From Geothrix sp. SG200 (GTDB lineage Bacteria; Acidobacteriota; Holophagae; Holophagales; Holophagaceae): a stretch of DNA of 64,000 nucleotides. The translations under genes and the position numbers were made by a program. Below, piece after piece: positions 46,066 to 55,453 of the stretch. Under the pieces are notes generated by a model that worked only from the letters and a program-made list of their open reading frames with translations, ran no database searches and was not told where the DNA came from. Within the stretch, counting starts at the first letter, position 1. Each line of letters starts with the position of its first letter. The stretch lies in the NCBI RefSeq assembly GCF_022808935.1, contig NZ_JAKZFR010000002.1:248001-312000 (forward strand), written 5' to 3'.

Positions 46066-47204
46066 ATGAGGCCCGCGACCTGCTGATCCTCGCCGCGGGG
46101 AGGCTTCCCCAGGGCCGGTACGGCGGCAGCCTGGCGGGCCTGGGCGCCGTGTCCCTCGGACGCGCTGCCGTGGAGGGCCTCCTGGCCCGGACGGACCTGC
46201 CCCGACCCGGCAGCCTGATCTGGGGCATGGCGCGAAGCCACACCCAGGGCATGAATCCGGCCCGCACCCTGGCCCTGCAGGCGGGCCTGCCCTGCGACAC
46301 CCCGGCGTTCACCGTGAACATGGCCTGCGGCTCCAGCCTCCAGGCCCTCATCCTCGCCGCACAACGCCTGATGGACGGCGCGGAGGCCCCGGTGCTCATC
46401 GGCGGCAGCGAAGCCATGTCGGATACGCCTCACCTGGTGCCTGGCCTGCGCTGGGGCTTCCGCATGGGTCACCGCCAGCTGCCGGACGTCATGCACCACG
46501 ACGGCCTGCGCTGCCCGGTGACCGGGCTTCTCATGGGGGAGACCATCGAGCGGCTGGCCGCCAGGCGCGGCGTCTCTCGGATCGAAGCGGACACCTGGGC
46601 GGCCGGAAGTCATCGGCGGGCCTCCCGGGCGGACTTCCGGGCGGAGCTCCTGCCCCATCCGGCGCTGGATCACGACGAATGCGTGCGCCAGGAGGTCGCG
46701 GTGGAGGATCTGGGCCGCCTGGCCCCGGTGTTCGATCCCCACGGCCAGGTCACGGCGGGGAACGCCTCGGCCCTGTCGGATGGCGCGGCGGGGCTCCTCA
46801 TCGGCCGACGTGAGCAGGCCGACGGCGCCGTTCCCCTGGCCCGGATCCTGGGGTGGAGCGAGGCCGGCGTGGACCCGCTGGACATGGGCGAGGCGCCCGT
46901 CCCTGCCGTGCGGCGCCTGCTGGCGGCCCAGAGGATGACCGTGGCGGACATCGACCTGTGGGAGCTGAACGAGGCCTTTTCGGCCCAGCTCCTGGTCTGC
47001 CAGCGGCAGCTGGGCCTGCCGGAGGACCGCCTCAACGTCGCCGGTGGCGGCGTGGCCCTGGGCCACCCCATCGGCGCTTCCGGAGCGCGCATCGTCGTGA
47101 CCCTCGTCCATCAGCTTCGCCAGCGGGGAGGAGGCCTGGGGGTGGCCACGCTCGGCATCGGCGGGGGACTGGGCTTGGCGCTGCTCCTGGAGGTTCCCGC
47201 CTAG
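46062..47204 (+). CDS. Thiolase-family protein lacking the second catalytic Cys
   Basis: A 380-residue member of the acetyl-CoA acetyltransferase/thiolase family. The acyl-accepting cysteine is present (C89 in NMACGSSLQA), as are ELNEAFSAQ and GGGVALGHPIGASGAR with H335. The last motif, normally CxGGG, reads LGIGGG, so the acid/base cysteine is replaced by G365. It may have lost condensation ability or be specialised for another step. It shares a CTAG in which both its stop and that of the convergent next gene lie. Confidence 0.85.
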   Translation: MNEARDLLILAAGRLPQGRYGGSLAGLGAVSLGRAAVEGLLARTDLPRPGSLIWGMARSHTQGMNPARTLALQAGLPCDTPAFTVNMACGSSLQALILAAQRLMDGAEAPVLIGGSEAMSDTPHLVPGLRWGFRMGHRQLPDVMHHDGLRCPVTGLLMGETIERLAARRGVSRIEADTWAAGSHRRASRADFRAELLPHPALDHDECVRQEVAVEDLGRLAPVFDPHGQVTAGNASALSDGAAGLLIGRREQADGAVPLARILGWSEAGVDPLDMGEAPVPAVRRLLAAQRMTVADIDLWELNEAFSAQLLVCQRQLGLPEDRLNVAGGGVALGHPIGASGARIVVTLVHQLRQRGGGLGVATLGIGGGLGLALLLEVPA

Positions 47205-49831
47205 CCCCCGGCCACTTCCAGCATGGCCTTCAAGGCCCGGTAATCCGTCTTTCCCGTGCCCAGGGTGGGGATCTGGTCGATCTGCCGGACCACGCGAATG
47301 TTGTGCAGGGAGGAAAGTCCCGCGGCACGGATGGCTGCGTTGGCGTCATCCCGACCGATGCCCGCCACGGAGAAGAGGATCAGGTCGGGGTTGAGGTCCT
47401 CCGTGGTGGCCTCCACTGCCAGCAGGGGCTCGACCTCGTCCTCCCCCTGGAAACGTTTGGCCAGGACCTCCTCGATGGCCGGCAGGGAGACCATCTCGCC
47501 GCCCAGCTTCACGAACCGCTTGAGGCGCCCCGCGAACACCAGCACGCCCCGCTCCTGGCGCACCAGATCCCCGGTGCGATACCAGTCCCGGCCTTCGAAG
47601 GACTCGAAGGGTGATTCCACATCGGGGTTGAGGTAGCCCGAAAAGATGCTCGGTCCGCGCACCAGGAGCATGCCAGCCTGGCCAGGCTCCACTCGGCGCC
47701 TCGCCTCCAGGTCCACGATGGCCCACTCCACGGACACCAGCGGCTTCCCGATGGTCCCGGTCCGGGGATCCTCCTCCCGGTTCACGGACACCACCGGCGA
47801 GCACTCGGTGATGCCGTAGCCTTCCAGCACGGTGGTCCTCGGCCAGCGCCGGGCCAGGGTGGCGTAGACCTGATCCGGGCATTTCTCGGCGCCCGACACC
47901 ACGATCCGAAGGGACTCCAGGTGCCGATCCTCAGCCGTGCGGAGGATCCCGCCAAGGAAGGTGGGCGTCCCCACCAGCAGCGTGGCGTGATAGGCCTCGA
48001 TGAGGCGGGCCAGCATCCGGCCTTCGGTGGGATTGGGGTGGTAGACCACCCGCAGGCCCAGCAGCAGCGGCAGGATGGTGGTGGTGGTGAGACCGAAGGC
48101 GTGGAAGGGCGGAAGACACCCCAGCACCCGCTCGTCCTCGTGGAAATGGATGGCCTGGGTGATGTCCCGGATGTTGGCCAGGATGTTTCCGTGGCTCAGG
48201 GGAACGGCCTTGGGTTGGCTTTCACTGCCGCTGGTGAAGAGCAGGGCCGCCGTGGGAGGGGCTTTGGCCGGATCGAGGGGGAACCGGCCGAGGCGCGCAC
48301 GGAGCGCGGCGGACACCTTGGTCCGCAGGGTGATGCCTTTCCCGACCTCGTCCAGCAGCAGCAGGCGGTCCCTCACGGCCGAGAGGTCCACGCCCTGGGC
48401 CTGGAGCCGATTCACCAGCGTGGACACGGTGACCACGTGCTTCACGCCCACGAGGTCCAGGCCGTAGGCCGTGCTGCGGGCCCCGGCGGTCCAGTTCACC
48501 AGCACCGGGGTCTTCCCGGCGAAGAGCAGGGCCAGGTACAGGATGCTGGCGCCTCCCGAGGCGGGCAGCATCAGGCCCACATGGGTACCCTCCAGACGCT
48601 CGAAGATGGGCTTCAGGACCAGCACCGCCGTGATGACATCTCGGTAGGTCTTCACGCCGCCGAGCTGGTCCGCCAGGACCACGCGGCCCGGATCCCGCCG
48701 CGCCTGCTTGAGGAAGACCTCGGGGATGGTGTCTCCTTCGGGCATCTCGATGGGCAGGTCCGTGCGCGAATGGAACCAGGCATGGGGCACCGCCTTGAGT
48801 TCCCCTTGGCGCAGGGAGACCGCCGCACCGGTGGCCGCCAATAGCAGATCGCCCACGGTCTGAAGCGAGGCCGGGTCACTGCAGGGATAGCCGAAGGCCT
48901 GCTCGAGCCAGATCTCCAGCTCGCGATGACCCAGGACATCCAGACCCAGGTCCTTCACGAGGTGATGGTGCTCCTGGATGTCCGGATGACCCGTCACGGC
49001 CTGCAAGTGGCGTCTCACCGCATCCCTGACCTGGGGCGGCACGCTGCGGGGATTGCCTTCCACCCGGGGCCGGGGCGGCTCGGGGAGGGTGCGGGGCGCA
49101 TGATCCCGCCAGACCAGGTAGGGCACGAAGCTGCGCGGCGTGGCGCCTTCGTTCAGGTGGGACTCCAGCACGCGGTTGATGGCCTCGCGCCCGGCCTGCA
49201 CTGGCAGGTCATGGAGTTCCTCGAAGGCCACCCGGACCTCTCGCCGCGGCATGAAGAACAGGCCATTGGCCAGCAGGTAGCCCAATCCCTTCAACAATTC
49301 AGGCCCGACGGAGGGACGCCTCCCCGACGCGGCGCTGAAGCGGCTGCCCCAGAGCCCATGCAGGCGCACCACCACCACCCGGACACCCGGGGACTGGCGG
49401 AGGATCTCCGCGACGGCGCTGTTGTCGGCGAGGTCCTGGGTCTTCTGCCGGGCCAGCCGGGCGCCTGGGAACATCAGGATGTTGCGCCCTGAGGCCAGGC
49501 GATCCGCCAGCGCCGCCAGTTCCCTGTCCAGGGCTTCCCGGGTGCGGTCCCCATGCTCCACGGGGTCTGGAAGGGGCCTGGCGCCCAGGGCCCGGGCCAG
49601 CCAGCGCATGGGCGCGGAGGCGGCATGGTCGCGGCCCATCACCAGGGTGGGCGCGAACCGCCTGTGCAGTTCCGACCCCAGGATGAAGGGATCCACCAGG
49701 CTCGGGTGGGAGGCCAGGAAGAGGATCCCCGGCTTGGCGCTCGAGGAAACGGCCTCAAGGCCCTCGGTGTGGATTCGGTAGCGCAGCCGCAACAGCGGCT
49801 GACCCAGGGCTCGGATCAGGGAATCGATCAT
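47201..49831 (-). CDS. Acyltransferase / ACP-like / acyl-AMP ligase fusion (Aas-like)
   Basis: An 876-residue fusion. Residues 1-240 are a PlsC-type acyltransferase with HPSLVD (H42, D47) but FPGA where FPEG is usual. Residues about 265-335 look like an acyl carrier domain, yet the attachment motif LGLDSL is LGLDVL, with V299 in place of serine. Residues 380-876 are an AMP-binding ligase (TSGSESQPKAVPLS, EGYGITECSPVVS, YRTGDL, GRLKRFVKLGGE). This resembles Aas, which reacylates lysophospholipid. The substrate is inferred only. Confidence 0.85.
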   Translation of the reverse strand: MIDSLIRALGQPLLRLRYRIHTEGLEAVSSSAKPGILFLASHPSLVDPFILGSELHRRFAPTLVMGRDHAASAPMRWLARALGARPLPDPVEHGDRTREALDRELAALADRLASGRNILMFPGARLARQKTQDLADNSAVAEILRQSPGVRVVVVRLHGLWGSRFSAASGRRPSVGPELLKGLGYLLANGLFFMPRREVRVAFEELHDLPVQAGREAINRVLESHLNEGATPRSFVPYLVWRDHAPRTLPEPPRPRVEGNPRSVPPQVRDAVRRHLQAVTGHPDIQEHHHLVKDLGLDVLGHRELEIWLEQAFGYPCSDPASLQTVGDLLLAATGAAVSLRQGELKAVPHAWFHSRTDLPIEMPEGDTIPEVFLKQARRDPGRVVLADQLGGVKTYRDVITAVLVLKPIFERLEGTHVGLMLPASGGASILYLALLFAGKTPVLVNWTAGARSTAYGLDLVGVKHVVTVSTLVNRLQAQGVDLSAVRDRLLLLDEVGKGITLRTKVSAALRARLGRFPLDPAKAPPTAALLFTSGSESQPKAVPLSHGNILANIRDITQAIHFHEDERVLGCLPPFHAFGLTTTTILPLLLGLRVVYHPNPTEGRMLARLIEAYHATLLVGTPTFLGGILRTAEDRHLESLRIVVSGAEKCPDQVYATLARRWPRTTVLEGYGITECSPVVSVNREEDPRTGTIGKPLVSVEWAIVDLEARRRVEPGQAGMLLVRGPSIFSGYLNPDVESPFESFEGRDWYRTGDLVRQERGVLVFAGRLKRFVKLGGEMVSLPAIEEVLAKRFQGEDEVEPLLAVEATTEDLNPDLILFSVAGIGRDDANAAIRAAGLSSLHNIRVVRQIDQIPTLGTGKTDYRALKAMLEVAGG

Positions 49832-49994
49832 CGTGGCGGAACCTAACGGCAGGATGTAGGCGGATCAAGGATTGTAGCGGGAATCCAGGAAGAGCCCCCC
49901 ACGAGGCATCCTGGGGTTTTGCGGGGAGCCCTAAACCTGGCCCGGGGCTTCTGCGAAGATGGACCAGGGCCTTCGGAGGCCCCTCGAGGATCCC

Positions 49995-50726
49995 ATGACC
50001 GACGCGCCCCTGATCCGGCTCACCGACATCACCAAGGTCTATCAGATGGGCGACATGGAAGTGCGGGCCCTGGACGGCGTGTCCATGGAGATCCGCCGGG
50101 GCGAATACGTGGCCATCATGGGCCCTTCCGGATCCGGCAAGTCCACCATGATGAACGTCATCGGCTGCCTGGACACACCCACCAGCGGCACCTACGAACT
50201 GAACGGCAAGCTGGCCTCGGCCATGACGGATGACGACCTGGCCCAGATCCGCAACGAGGAGATCGGCTTCGTCTTCCAGACCTTCAACCTGCTCGCCCGC
50301 ACCACTTCCCTCCAGAATGTCGAGCTCCCCCTGATCTACGCGGGGAAGACACCCGCCGAGCGGCACCAGATGGCCATCAAGGCCCTGGAGAACGTCGGCC
50401 TGGGCACCCGCAGCGACCACATGCCCAACCAGCTCTCCGGCGGCCAGCGCCAACGCGTGGCCATCGCCCGGGCCCTGGTGAACGATCCCTCCATCCTGCT
50501 GGCGGACGAGCCCACCGGAGCCCTGGATTCCAAGACCAGCGTGGAGATCATGGCCCTGTTCGAGGACCTCTACCAGAAGGGCAACACCATCATCCTCGTC
50601 ACCCACGAGGAGGACATCGCCCGCCACGCCCACCGCATCATCAAGCTGCGCGACGGCAAGGTCATCCACGACGAGCCGAACACGCCCATCAGCTCGGAGG
50701 AGCACCTGGCGCACCTGAATCTCTAG
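49995..50726 (+). CDS. ABC transporter ATPase (MacB/LolD type)
   Basis: A 243-residue ATPase with Walker [10 protein letters not shown], signature [15 protein letters not shown], Walker [14 protein letters not shown] and the H-loop VTHEED. This is the MacB/LolD/FtsE group that drives lipoprotein release or efflux. No permease gene is adjacent, so its partner is elsewhere. The ATG at 49995 has GAGG upstream; the longer frame begins in non-coding sequence. Confidence 0.92.
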   Translation: MTDAPLIRLTDITKVYQMGDMEVRALDGVSMEIRRGEYVAIMGPSGSGKSTMMNVIGCLDTPTSGTYELNGKLASAMTDDDLAQIRNEEIGFVFQTFNLLARTTSLQNVELPLIYAGKTPAERHQMAIKALENVGLGTRSDHMPNQLSGGQRQRVAIARALVNDPSILLADEPTGALDSKTSVEIMALFEDLYQKGNTIILVTHEEDIARHAHRIIKLRDGKVIHDEPNTPISSEEHLAHLNL

Positions 50727-50749
50727 CCTACCTCCGGTAGACTGGAGGC

Positions 50750-51418
50750 ATGCAGAAGCTCGTCCACGGCATCCACCAGTTCCAGACCCAGATCTTCAAG
50801 TCGCACAAGGACCTCTTCGAACGCCTGGGCAGGGATCAGGCGCCGGAGACCTTGTTCATCACCTGCTCGGACTCGCGCATCAGCCCGAACCTGATCACCC
50901 AGACCCAGCCGGGCGAGCTGTTCATCCTGCGCAACGTCGGGAACCTGGTGCCCCCCTACGAAAGCCTGGGCAGCACGGCCGCCGGCATCGAGTTCGCGGT
51001 CGCCGTCCTCCAGGTCAAGGACATCATCGTCTGCGGCCACTCCAACTGCGGCGCCATGAAGGCTCTGCTGGAGCCCGAGCAGCTGGGGCAGCTCCCCGCC
51101 ACCCGATCCTGGTTGGCCCATGCCCGCAAGACCGAGCAGATCATGTGGGAGAGCTACGGGCACCTCCAGGGCCACGAGCTGCTGCATGCCACCGTCGAGG
51201 AGAATGCGCTCGTGCAGCTGGAGAACCTCCGCAGCCACCCGGCCGTGGCCAAAGCCGTGGCCAATGGCCTGCTGCACTTGCATGCCTGGGTCTACAAGAT
51301 CGAGACCGGCGAGGTGTTCGCGTTCGATCCGGACCGGGGCCAGTACACCTCGGTCACGGGCACGGCGGGCCTGGCGCCGCTGGACACAGAGCACCGGGCC
51401 ACGGACCTGTCGATCTAG
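50750..51418 (+). CDS. Beta-class carbonic anhydrase
   Basis: A zinc enzyme interconverting CO2 and bicarbonate, 222 residues. The zinc ligands and active-site dyad are C39, D41 and R43 in CSDSR, and H97 and C100 in CGHSNCGAM. RNVGNLVPP is the usual beta-CA stretch. It has no signal peptide, so it is cytoplasmic. Confidence 0.95.
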   Translation: MQKLVHGIHQFQTQIFKSHKDLFERLGRDQAPETLFITCSDSRISPNLITQTQPGELFILRNVGNLVPPYESLGSTAAGIEFAVAVLQVKDIIVCGHSNCGAMKALLEPEQLGQLPATRSWLAHARKTEQIMWESYGHLQGHELLHATVEENALVQLENLRSHPAVAKAVANGLLHLHAWVYKIETGEVFAFDPDRGQYTSVTGTAGLAPLDTEHRATDLSI

Positions 51419-51434
51419 CCGACCGCGCTGGGGA

Positions 51435-52367
51435 TCAGATCTCCAGGCGGTCCAGGCGGTCGGGCCGGTCCCGCCAGCCCTCGTCCACCTTCACGAACAG
51501 CTCCAGCCGCACCGGGCGCTGGAGGAGCTTCCTCAGCTCGCGCTGGGCGCTCTGGCGGATGTCCTTGATCATGTCGCCCTGGCTGCCCAGCAGGATCTTG
51601 CGGTGGCCGTCGCGGTCCACCAGGATGCGCGCGGCGATGAAGACGCCCTCAGGTCCCAGATCCTCTGGATAGTCCGCGTGGCCGGGCTCGACCCACTGCT
51701 CGATGAGCACCGCCACACCGTGGGGGACCTCCTCGCGGGTCTTGCGGAGGACCTTCTCGCGGATGAACTCCGCGGCCAGGGAGCGCTCGGTCTGATCCGT
51801 GAAGGTCTCCTCGTCGTGCAGCCAGCCCGGCTGGGCGGCATCCCGCTCCAGCAGGGTCCACAGGGGATCCAGGTTCAGGCCCATCTTCGCGCCGATGGGC
51901 ACGATCTCCTTGAAGGGGAGCAGGTCCTTGTAGGTGGCCACCTTCTCCAGGAGGCGCCCCTTGGAGAGCAGGTCGATCTTGTTCAGCAGCAGGTAGGTCG
52001 GCCGCCCCATCTTCCTCAGGCGCTTGGCCAGGGCGTGCTCACCAGTGCCCAGATAGTCGTCCGCGTCCACCACCCACAGCAGCAGGTCGGCCGCTTCCAG
52101 CGCCTGCTCCACATGGGCCATCATGCGCTCGTTGAGGGCGTGCTTGGGCAGGTGGATGCCCGGCGTGTCCAGGAAGGCCAGCTGCACGTCGCCGCGGTTC
52201 ACCACGCCCAGCACCCGGGTGCGGGTGGTCTGGGGAATCTGGCTGGTGGCGGCGAGCTTCTGGCCCAGCAGGGCGTTCAGCAGGGTGGACTTGCCCGCGT
52301 TCGGCAGGCCGATGATGGCGATGGTCGCGTGACGCCGCTGCGGATCCGCGCCGGGCTGGTCAGCCAC
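51435..52367 (-). CDS. era: GTPase Era
   Basis: A ribosome-assembly GTPase with KH RNA-binding domain, about 310 residues. G1 is IIGLPNAGKST (residues 18-28), G2 is the QTTRTRVLG segment, G3 DTPGIH, G4 LLLNKIDLL, and the C-terminal KH region is GRKILLGSQG-like (HRKILLGSQGDMIKDI). The start is likely GTG at 52367 inside the lpxA end; the longer open frame is a shadow. It overlaps lpxA by 8 nt. Confidence 0.94.
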   Translation of the reverse strand: MADQPGADPQRRHATIAIIGLPNAGKSTLLNALLGQKLAATSQIPQTTRTRVLGVVNRGDVQLAFLDTPGIHLPKHALNERMMAHVEQALEAADLLLWVVDADDYLGTGEHALAKRLRKMGRPTYLLLNKIDLLSKGRLLEKVATYKDLLPFKEIVPIGAKMGLNLDPLWTLLERDAAQPGWLHDEETFTDQTERSLAAEFIREKVLRKTREEVPHGVAVLIEQWVEPGHADYPEDLGPEGVFIAARILVDRDGHRKILLGSQGDMIKDIRQSAQRELRKLLQRPVRLELFVKVDEGWRDRPDRLDRLEI

Positions 52368-53145
52368 GATGCACGCCCCGCTTGGCTTCCCGGATGAATT
52401 GCAGCAGGTAGGCCACCTCGGCCACGTGCCCCACTTCCTTCTCGGTCTGGGCCATGGCCTCCTCGCGGAGCAGCCCGGCATGGAAGAGCAGGCGGTGGGC
52501 CTTCTTCAGGGCCTCGACGACCTCCACGGGGAAGCCCTTCCGCTGGAGACCGATGGTGTTCACACCGTAGCTCTTGGTGTCGCGGGCGCCGGCGGTCTTC
52601 ATGAAGGGCAGCACGTCCTGGGTGGCCACGGTGAACCCGCCCATGAAGGCATGGTGGCCCACGCGGCAGAACTGGTGGACGGCGGAGAAGGCGCCGATGT
52701 TGCAGCCGTCCCCCACCTCCACGTGGCCGGCCAGCGTGGCGCAGTTGGCGAAGATGTTCTTGTTCCCGACGTGGCAGTCGTGGGCCACGTGGGAACCCGT
52801 CATCAGGAAGTTGTCATCGCCCAGGGTGGTCAGCCCGCCGCCGCCCTCGGTGCCGCGATGGAGGGTGCAGCCCTCCCGGATCACATTGCGGTTCCCCACC
52901 TTCAGGCGGGTGGGGGCGCCCTTGAACTTGAGGTCCTGGGGCCCCATGCCCAGGGTGGCGTGGGGGTAGATGTCGTTGTCTTCGCCGATCTCGGTATGGG
53001 GGCCGATGACGACGTGGCTGCGCAGCAGGGTGCGGGCGCCGATGACGGCGTTGCCCTCGATGACGCAGAACGGGCCCACGACCACGCCCTCGCCCAGCCG
53101 GGCCTCCGGGCTCACCACGCTGCTCGGATGGATCTGCGTGCTCAT
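52360..53145 (-). CDS. lpxA: UDP-N-acetylglucosamine acyltransferase
   Basis: The first enzyme of lipid A synthesis, adding a hydroxyacyl chain to UDP-GlcNAc. The 261-residue protein has a left-handed beta-helix of hexapeptide repeats (SSVVSPEARLGEGVVVGPF, ARTLLRSHVVIGPHTEIGED), the catalytic-His segment GSHVAHDCHVGN and a C-terminal helical part. The ATG at 53145 overlaps the fabZ stop (ATGA). The order fabZ-lpxA is common in Gram-negative bacteria. Confidence 0.97.
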   Translation of the reverse strand: MSTQIHPSSVVSPEARLGEGVVVGPFCVIEGNAVIGARTLLRSHVVIGPHTEIGEDNDIYPHATLGMGPQDLKFKGAPTRLKVGNRNVIREGCTLHRGTEGGGGLTTLGDDNFLMTGSHVAHDCHVGNKNIFANCATLAGHVEVGDGCNIGAFSAVHQFCRVGHHAFMGGFTVATQDVLPFMKTAGARDTKSYGVNTIGLQRKGFPVEVVEALKKAHRLLFHAGLLREEAMAQTEKEVGHVAEVAYLLQFIREAKRGVHRG

Positions 53146-53612
53146 CGTCCTTCTCCCTCGGCCAGGTCCATCAGCATGGACATGAATTCGGCTTCCGCGA
53201 CCTTTTGGCCATCCACGAAGGCCTCGCCGCGCATCTTGCAGATCCGGCCCTTGAGCTGGACCACCTTGACTTCCATCACCAGCTGGTCGCCGGGCAGCAC
53301 CGGCTTCCGGAACTTCGCCCCGTCGATGCCCATGAAGTAGATCACCTTGCGGGCCCGGTCCTCGATGTCCTGCAGGAGCAGGCAGCCGCCGGTCTGGGCC
53401 ATGGCCTCGAGGATGTAGACGCCGGGGAACACGGGGCGGCTCGGGAAGTGGCCCTGGAAGACCTGCTCGCTGAAGCTGATGTTCTTGAGCCCCCGGATCC
53501 ACTGCCCGGGCTCGAAATCGAGGATGCGATCCACCAGGAGGATCGGATACCGGTGGGGCAGCAGGTCCAGGATTCCTTGCAGGTCGATCGTTCGGGGTTC
53601 GCGTTCCGACAT
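53142..53612 (-). CDS. fabZ: 3-hydroxyacyl-ACP dehydratase FabZ
   Basis: Dehydrates 3-hydroxyacyl-ACP in fatty acid synthesis, 156 residues. Hot-dog fold motifs are LLPHRYPILLVDRIL (catalytic His), QGHFPSRPVFPGVYILEAMAQ (catalytic Glu) and KFRKPVLPGDQL. The ATG at 53612 has GGAG upstream. Coupled to lpxA, it supplies and competes for the same acyl-ACP pool. Confidence 0.97.
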   Translation of the reverse strand: MSEREPRTIDLQGILDLLPHRYPILLVDRILDFEPGQWIRGLKNISFSEQVFQGHFPSRPVFPGVYILEAMAQTGGCLLLQDIEDRARKVIYFMGIDGAKFRKPVLPGDQLVMEVKVVQLKGRICKMRGEAFVDGQKVAEAEFMSMLMDLAEGEGR

Positions 53613-53661
53613 GGGCACTCCAATCCTATAGGTTACCGGCTCCGCCCCCCGGCCTCCAGCC

Positions 53662-55434
53662 TCAGGATCGTCGGGCCGTGCGCTCGTAGATCCGGGCTTC
53701 GATGAACAGGTCCAGCAAACCTCGGTCCAGGGCCCCTGCCCGGGCCTCGTCCTCCAGGATGGCCAGGCTCCGCTCCACGGGCACCGCGCTCTTGTAGGGC
53801 CGATCCTGGGCCGTGAGGGCGTCGTAGACATCCGCGATGGCCATGGCCCGGCTCTGGATGGGAATATCCGGTTCCGTGAGCTTGCGGGGGTAGCCCCGGC
53901 CCGTCAGCCGCTCGTGATGGGCGTAGGCGATGTCCGGGATGCCGGCCAGATCGCGGGTCCAGGGAATCTGCTCCAGGAACCGGAAGGTATGGGTCACGTG
54001 GCTTTCGATCTCGAGGCGCTCCGTCTCGGAGAGACTGCCCTTGCGGATGCGCAGGCTGGCCAGGTCAGCGGCTTCCACCAGGGTCCTGCGCTCGCCGCTC
54101 CAGTGGGTGAAGGTGAGGTCATCCAGGAGCCCCAGCCCCTCCGCCACTTCCTGGGCCATCACCGTGGGTTCGTTGCTCTGGCGGACCAGGTGGATGAGCC
54201 GCTCCGATTCCTCCCGGCGATCCCGGATGGCGCTTTCCCAAAGGTCGATGCCTTCCCCGCCCTTCCAGGCCTGGGCCAGGGCCTCGAGGGCCTGCTCCAG
54301 TTCCCGCTGGCGCAGGCGCTGGAGGATGATCTCCAGCTGGCCGGGATCGAGCTTCTTGGCCTTCACCAGCACCTGCTCGCGGACGCCCACCTTGCCGAAG
54401 TCGTGCAGCAGGCTGGCGTAACGCAGCTCCCGCAACTGGCGGTCGCTGAAGGAGAGGCCTCCGTAGGCTCCGCTGGGCGTCGCGTTCACGGCCTCCGCGA
54501 GGCCGACGGTGAGCTCGGCGACACGCCCGGAGTGGCCGCTGGTGACCGGGTCCCGGGCCTCGATGGCCGTCACGGAAGCGGCCACGAAGCCCTCGAAGAG
54601 CCGCTCAATCTCTTCCCGGAGCTGGGCGTTCTTCACGGCCACCGCCGCCTGGCCGGCGAGGCTCTGGGCCAGCCGCTGGTCCGAGGCGGAGAAGGCGATC
54701 GCGCGCCCATCCTCATCCAGTCGGTTGAGGAGCTGCAGAACCCCGAGGATCTCGCCTTCCGTGTCCAGCATGGGCACCACGAGCATCGAGGTGGTGCGGT
54801 ACCCCGCCAGGCGGTCGAAGCTGTCGTTGAACCGGTAGGGAGCCTCGACCGGGAGGTCGTAGACATCCGGCAGGTTCAGGCATTCCTTGCAGAGGGCGAC
54901 GAAGCCCGCCAGGTTCTCCCGCGAGATGGGCAGGGCCTCACGGTGGAAGGGGAACCTTACGCGGGCGTTCTGGGTGTGGGCGAAGAGCAGCTCGGGACGG
55001 TCCTGCTCGCCGGCGAGCAGGTAGATCGACCCCGCTTCGGCGTTCAGCAGTTCCCGCGCCTTGGTGAGGATCAGATCGAGCAGCCTGTCCAGGTTCTGCT
55101 CCGAGGCCAGGGCGCGGCCCACCTCATGGAGCCGTTCCATGTCGCGGCGGTCCTGCAGCCGGGCCCAGGCGGCCCGGACCAGGGCCTCGGCGGCCTCCAG
55201 GCCCGGCCAGACCTCGCAATCAGCGAAGGTGCCGTCGCCGGGCACCCCCAGCACCACGTCGGCCCGCCCTCCCTCCACGAAGGCCAGGGCCTCCCGCAAC
55301 TCCCCGGCCACGCGGTCCAGGAGGATGCTACGGTGCTCTGGGGGGACGGCGACAGTGAAGCGCAAGGCGGATGCAGGCTCCAGGAAGGCGAAGACGAAAG
55401 TCCCGTCAGCATATCGGAATTCCCCCGCCCCCAC
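53662..55434 (-). CDS. GAF-HD-GYP domain protein (c-di-GMP phosphodiesterase-like)
   Basis: About 590 residues. A GAF domain lies around residues 115-280 (ERLHEVGRALASEQNLDRLL start) and a modified HD-GYP domain follows: GHSGRVAELTVGLAEAV, YASLLHDFGKVGVREQVL, then an insertion of about 100 residues, then ESHVTHTFRFLEQIPW and AYAHHERLTGRGYPRKLT. The GYP motif HHExxDGxGYP has T in place of D. This split HD-GYP layout occurs in a widespread subfamily; c-di-GMP hydrolysis is likely but unproven. The start is probably GTG 55434, 19 bp from the divergent gene. Confidence 0.85.
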   Translation of the reverse strand: MGAGEFRYADGTFVFAFLEPASALRFTVAVPPEHRSILLDRVAGELREALAFVEGGRADVVLGVPGDGTFADCEVWPGLEAAEALVRAAWARLQDRRDMERLHEVGRALASEQNLDRLLDLILTKARELLNAEAGSIYLLAGEQDRPELLFAHTQNARVRFPFHREALPISRENLAGFVALCKECLNLPDVYDLPVEAPYRFNDSFDRLAGYRTTSMLVVPMLDTEGEILGVLQLLNRLDEDGRAIAFSASDQRLAQSLAGQAAVAVKNAQLREEIERLFEGFVAASVTAIEARDPVTSGHSGRVAELTVGLAEAVNATPSGAYGGLSFSDRQLRELRYASLLHDFGKVGVREQVLVKAKKLDPGQLEIILQRLRQRELEQALEALAQAWKGGEGIDLWESAIRDRREESERLIHLVRQSNEPTVMAQEVAEGLGLLDDLTFTHWSGERRTLVEAADLASLRIRKGSLSETERLEIESHVTHTFRFLEQIPWTRDLAGIPDIAYAHHERLTGRGYPRKLTEPDIPIQSRAMAIADVYDALTAQDRPYKSAVPVERSLAILEDEARAGALDRGLLDLFIEARIYERTARRS

Positions 55435-55453
55435 CGCGACCTGGCAGGGATCC

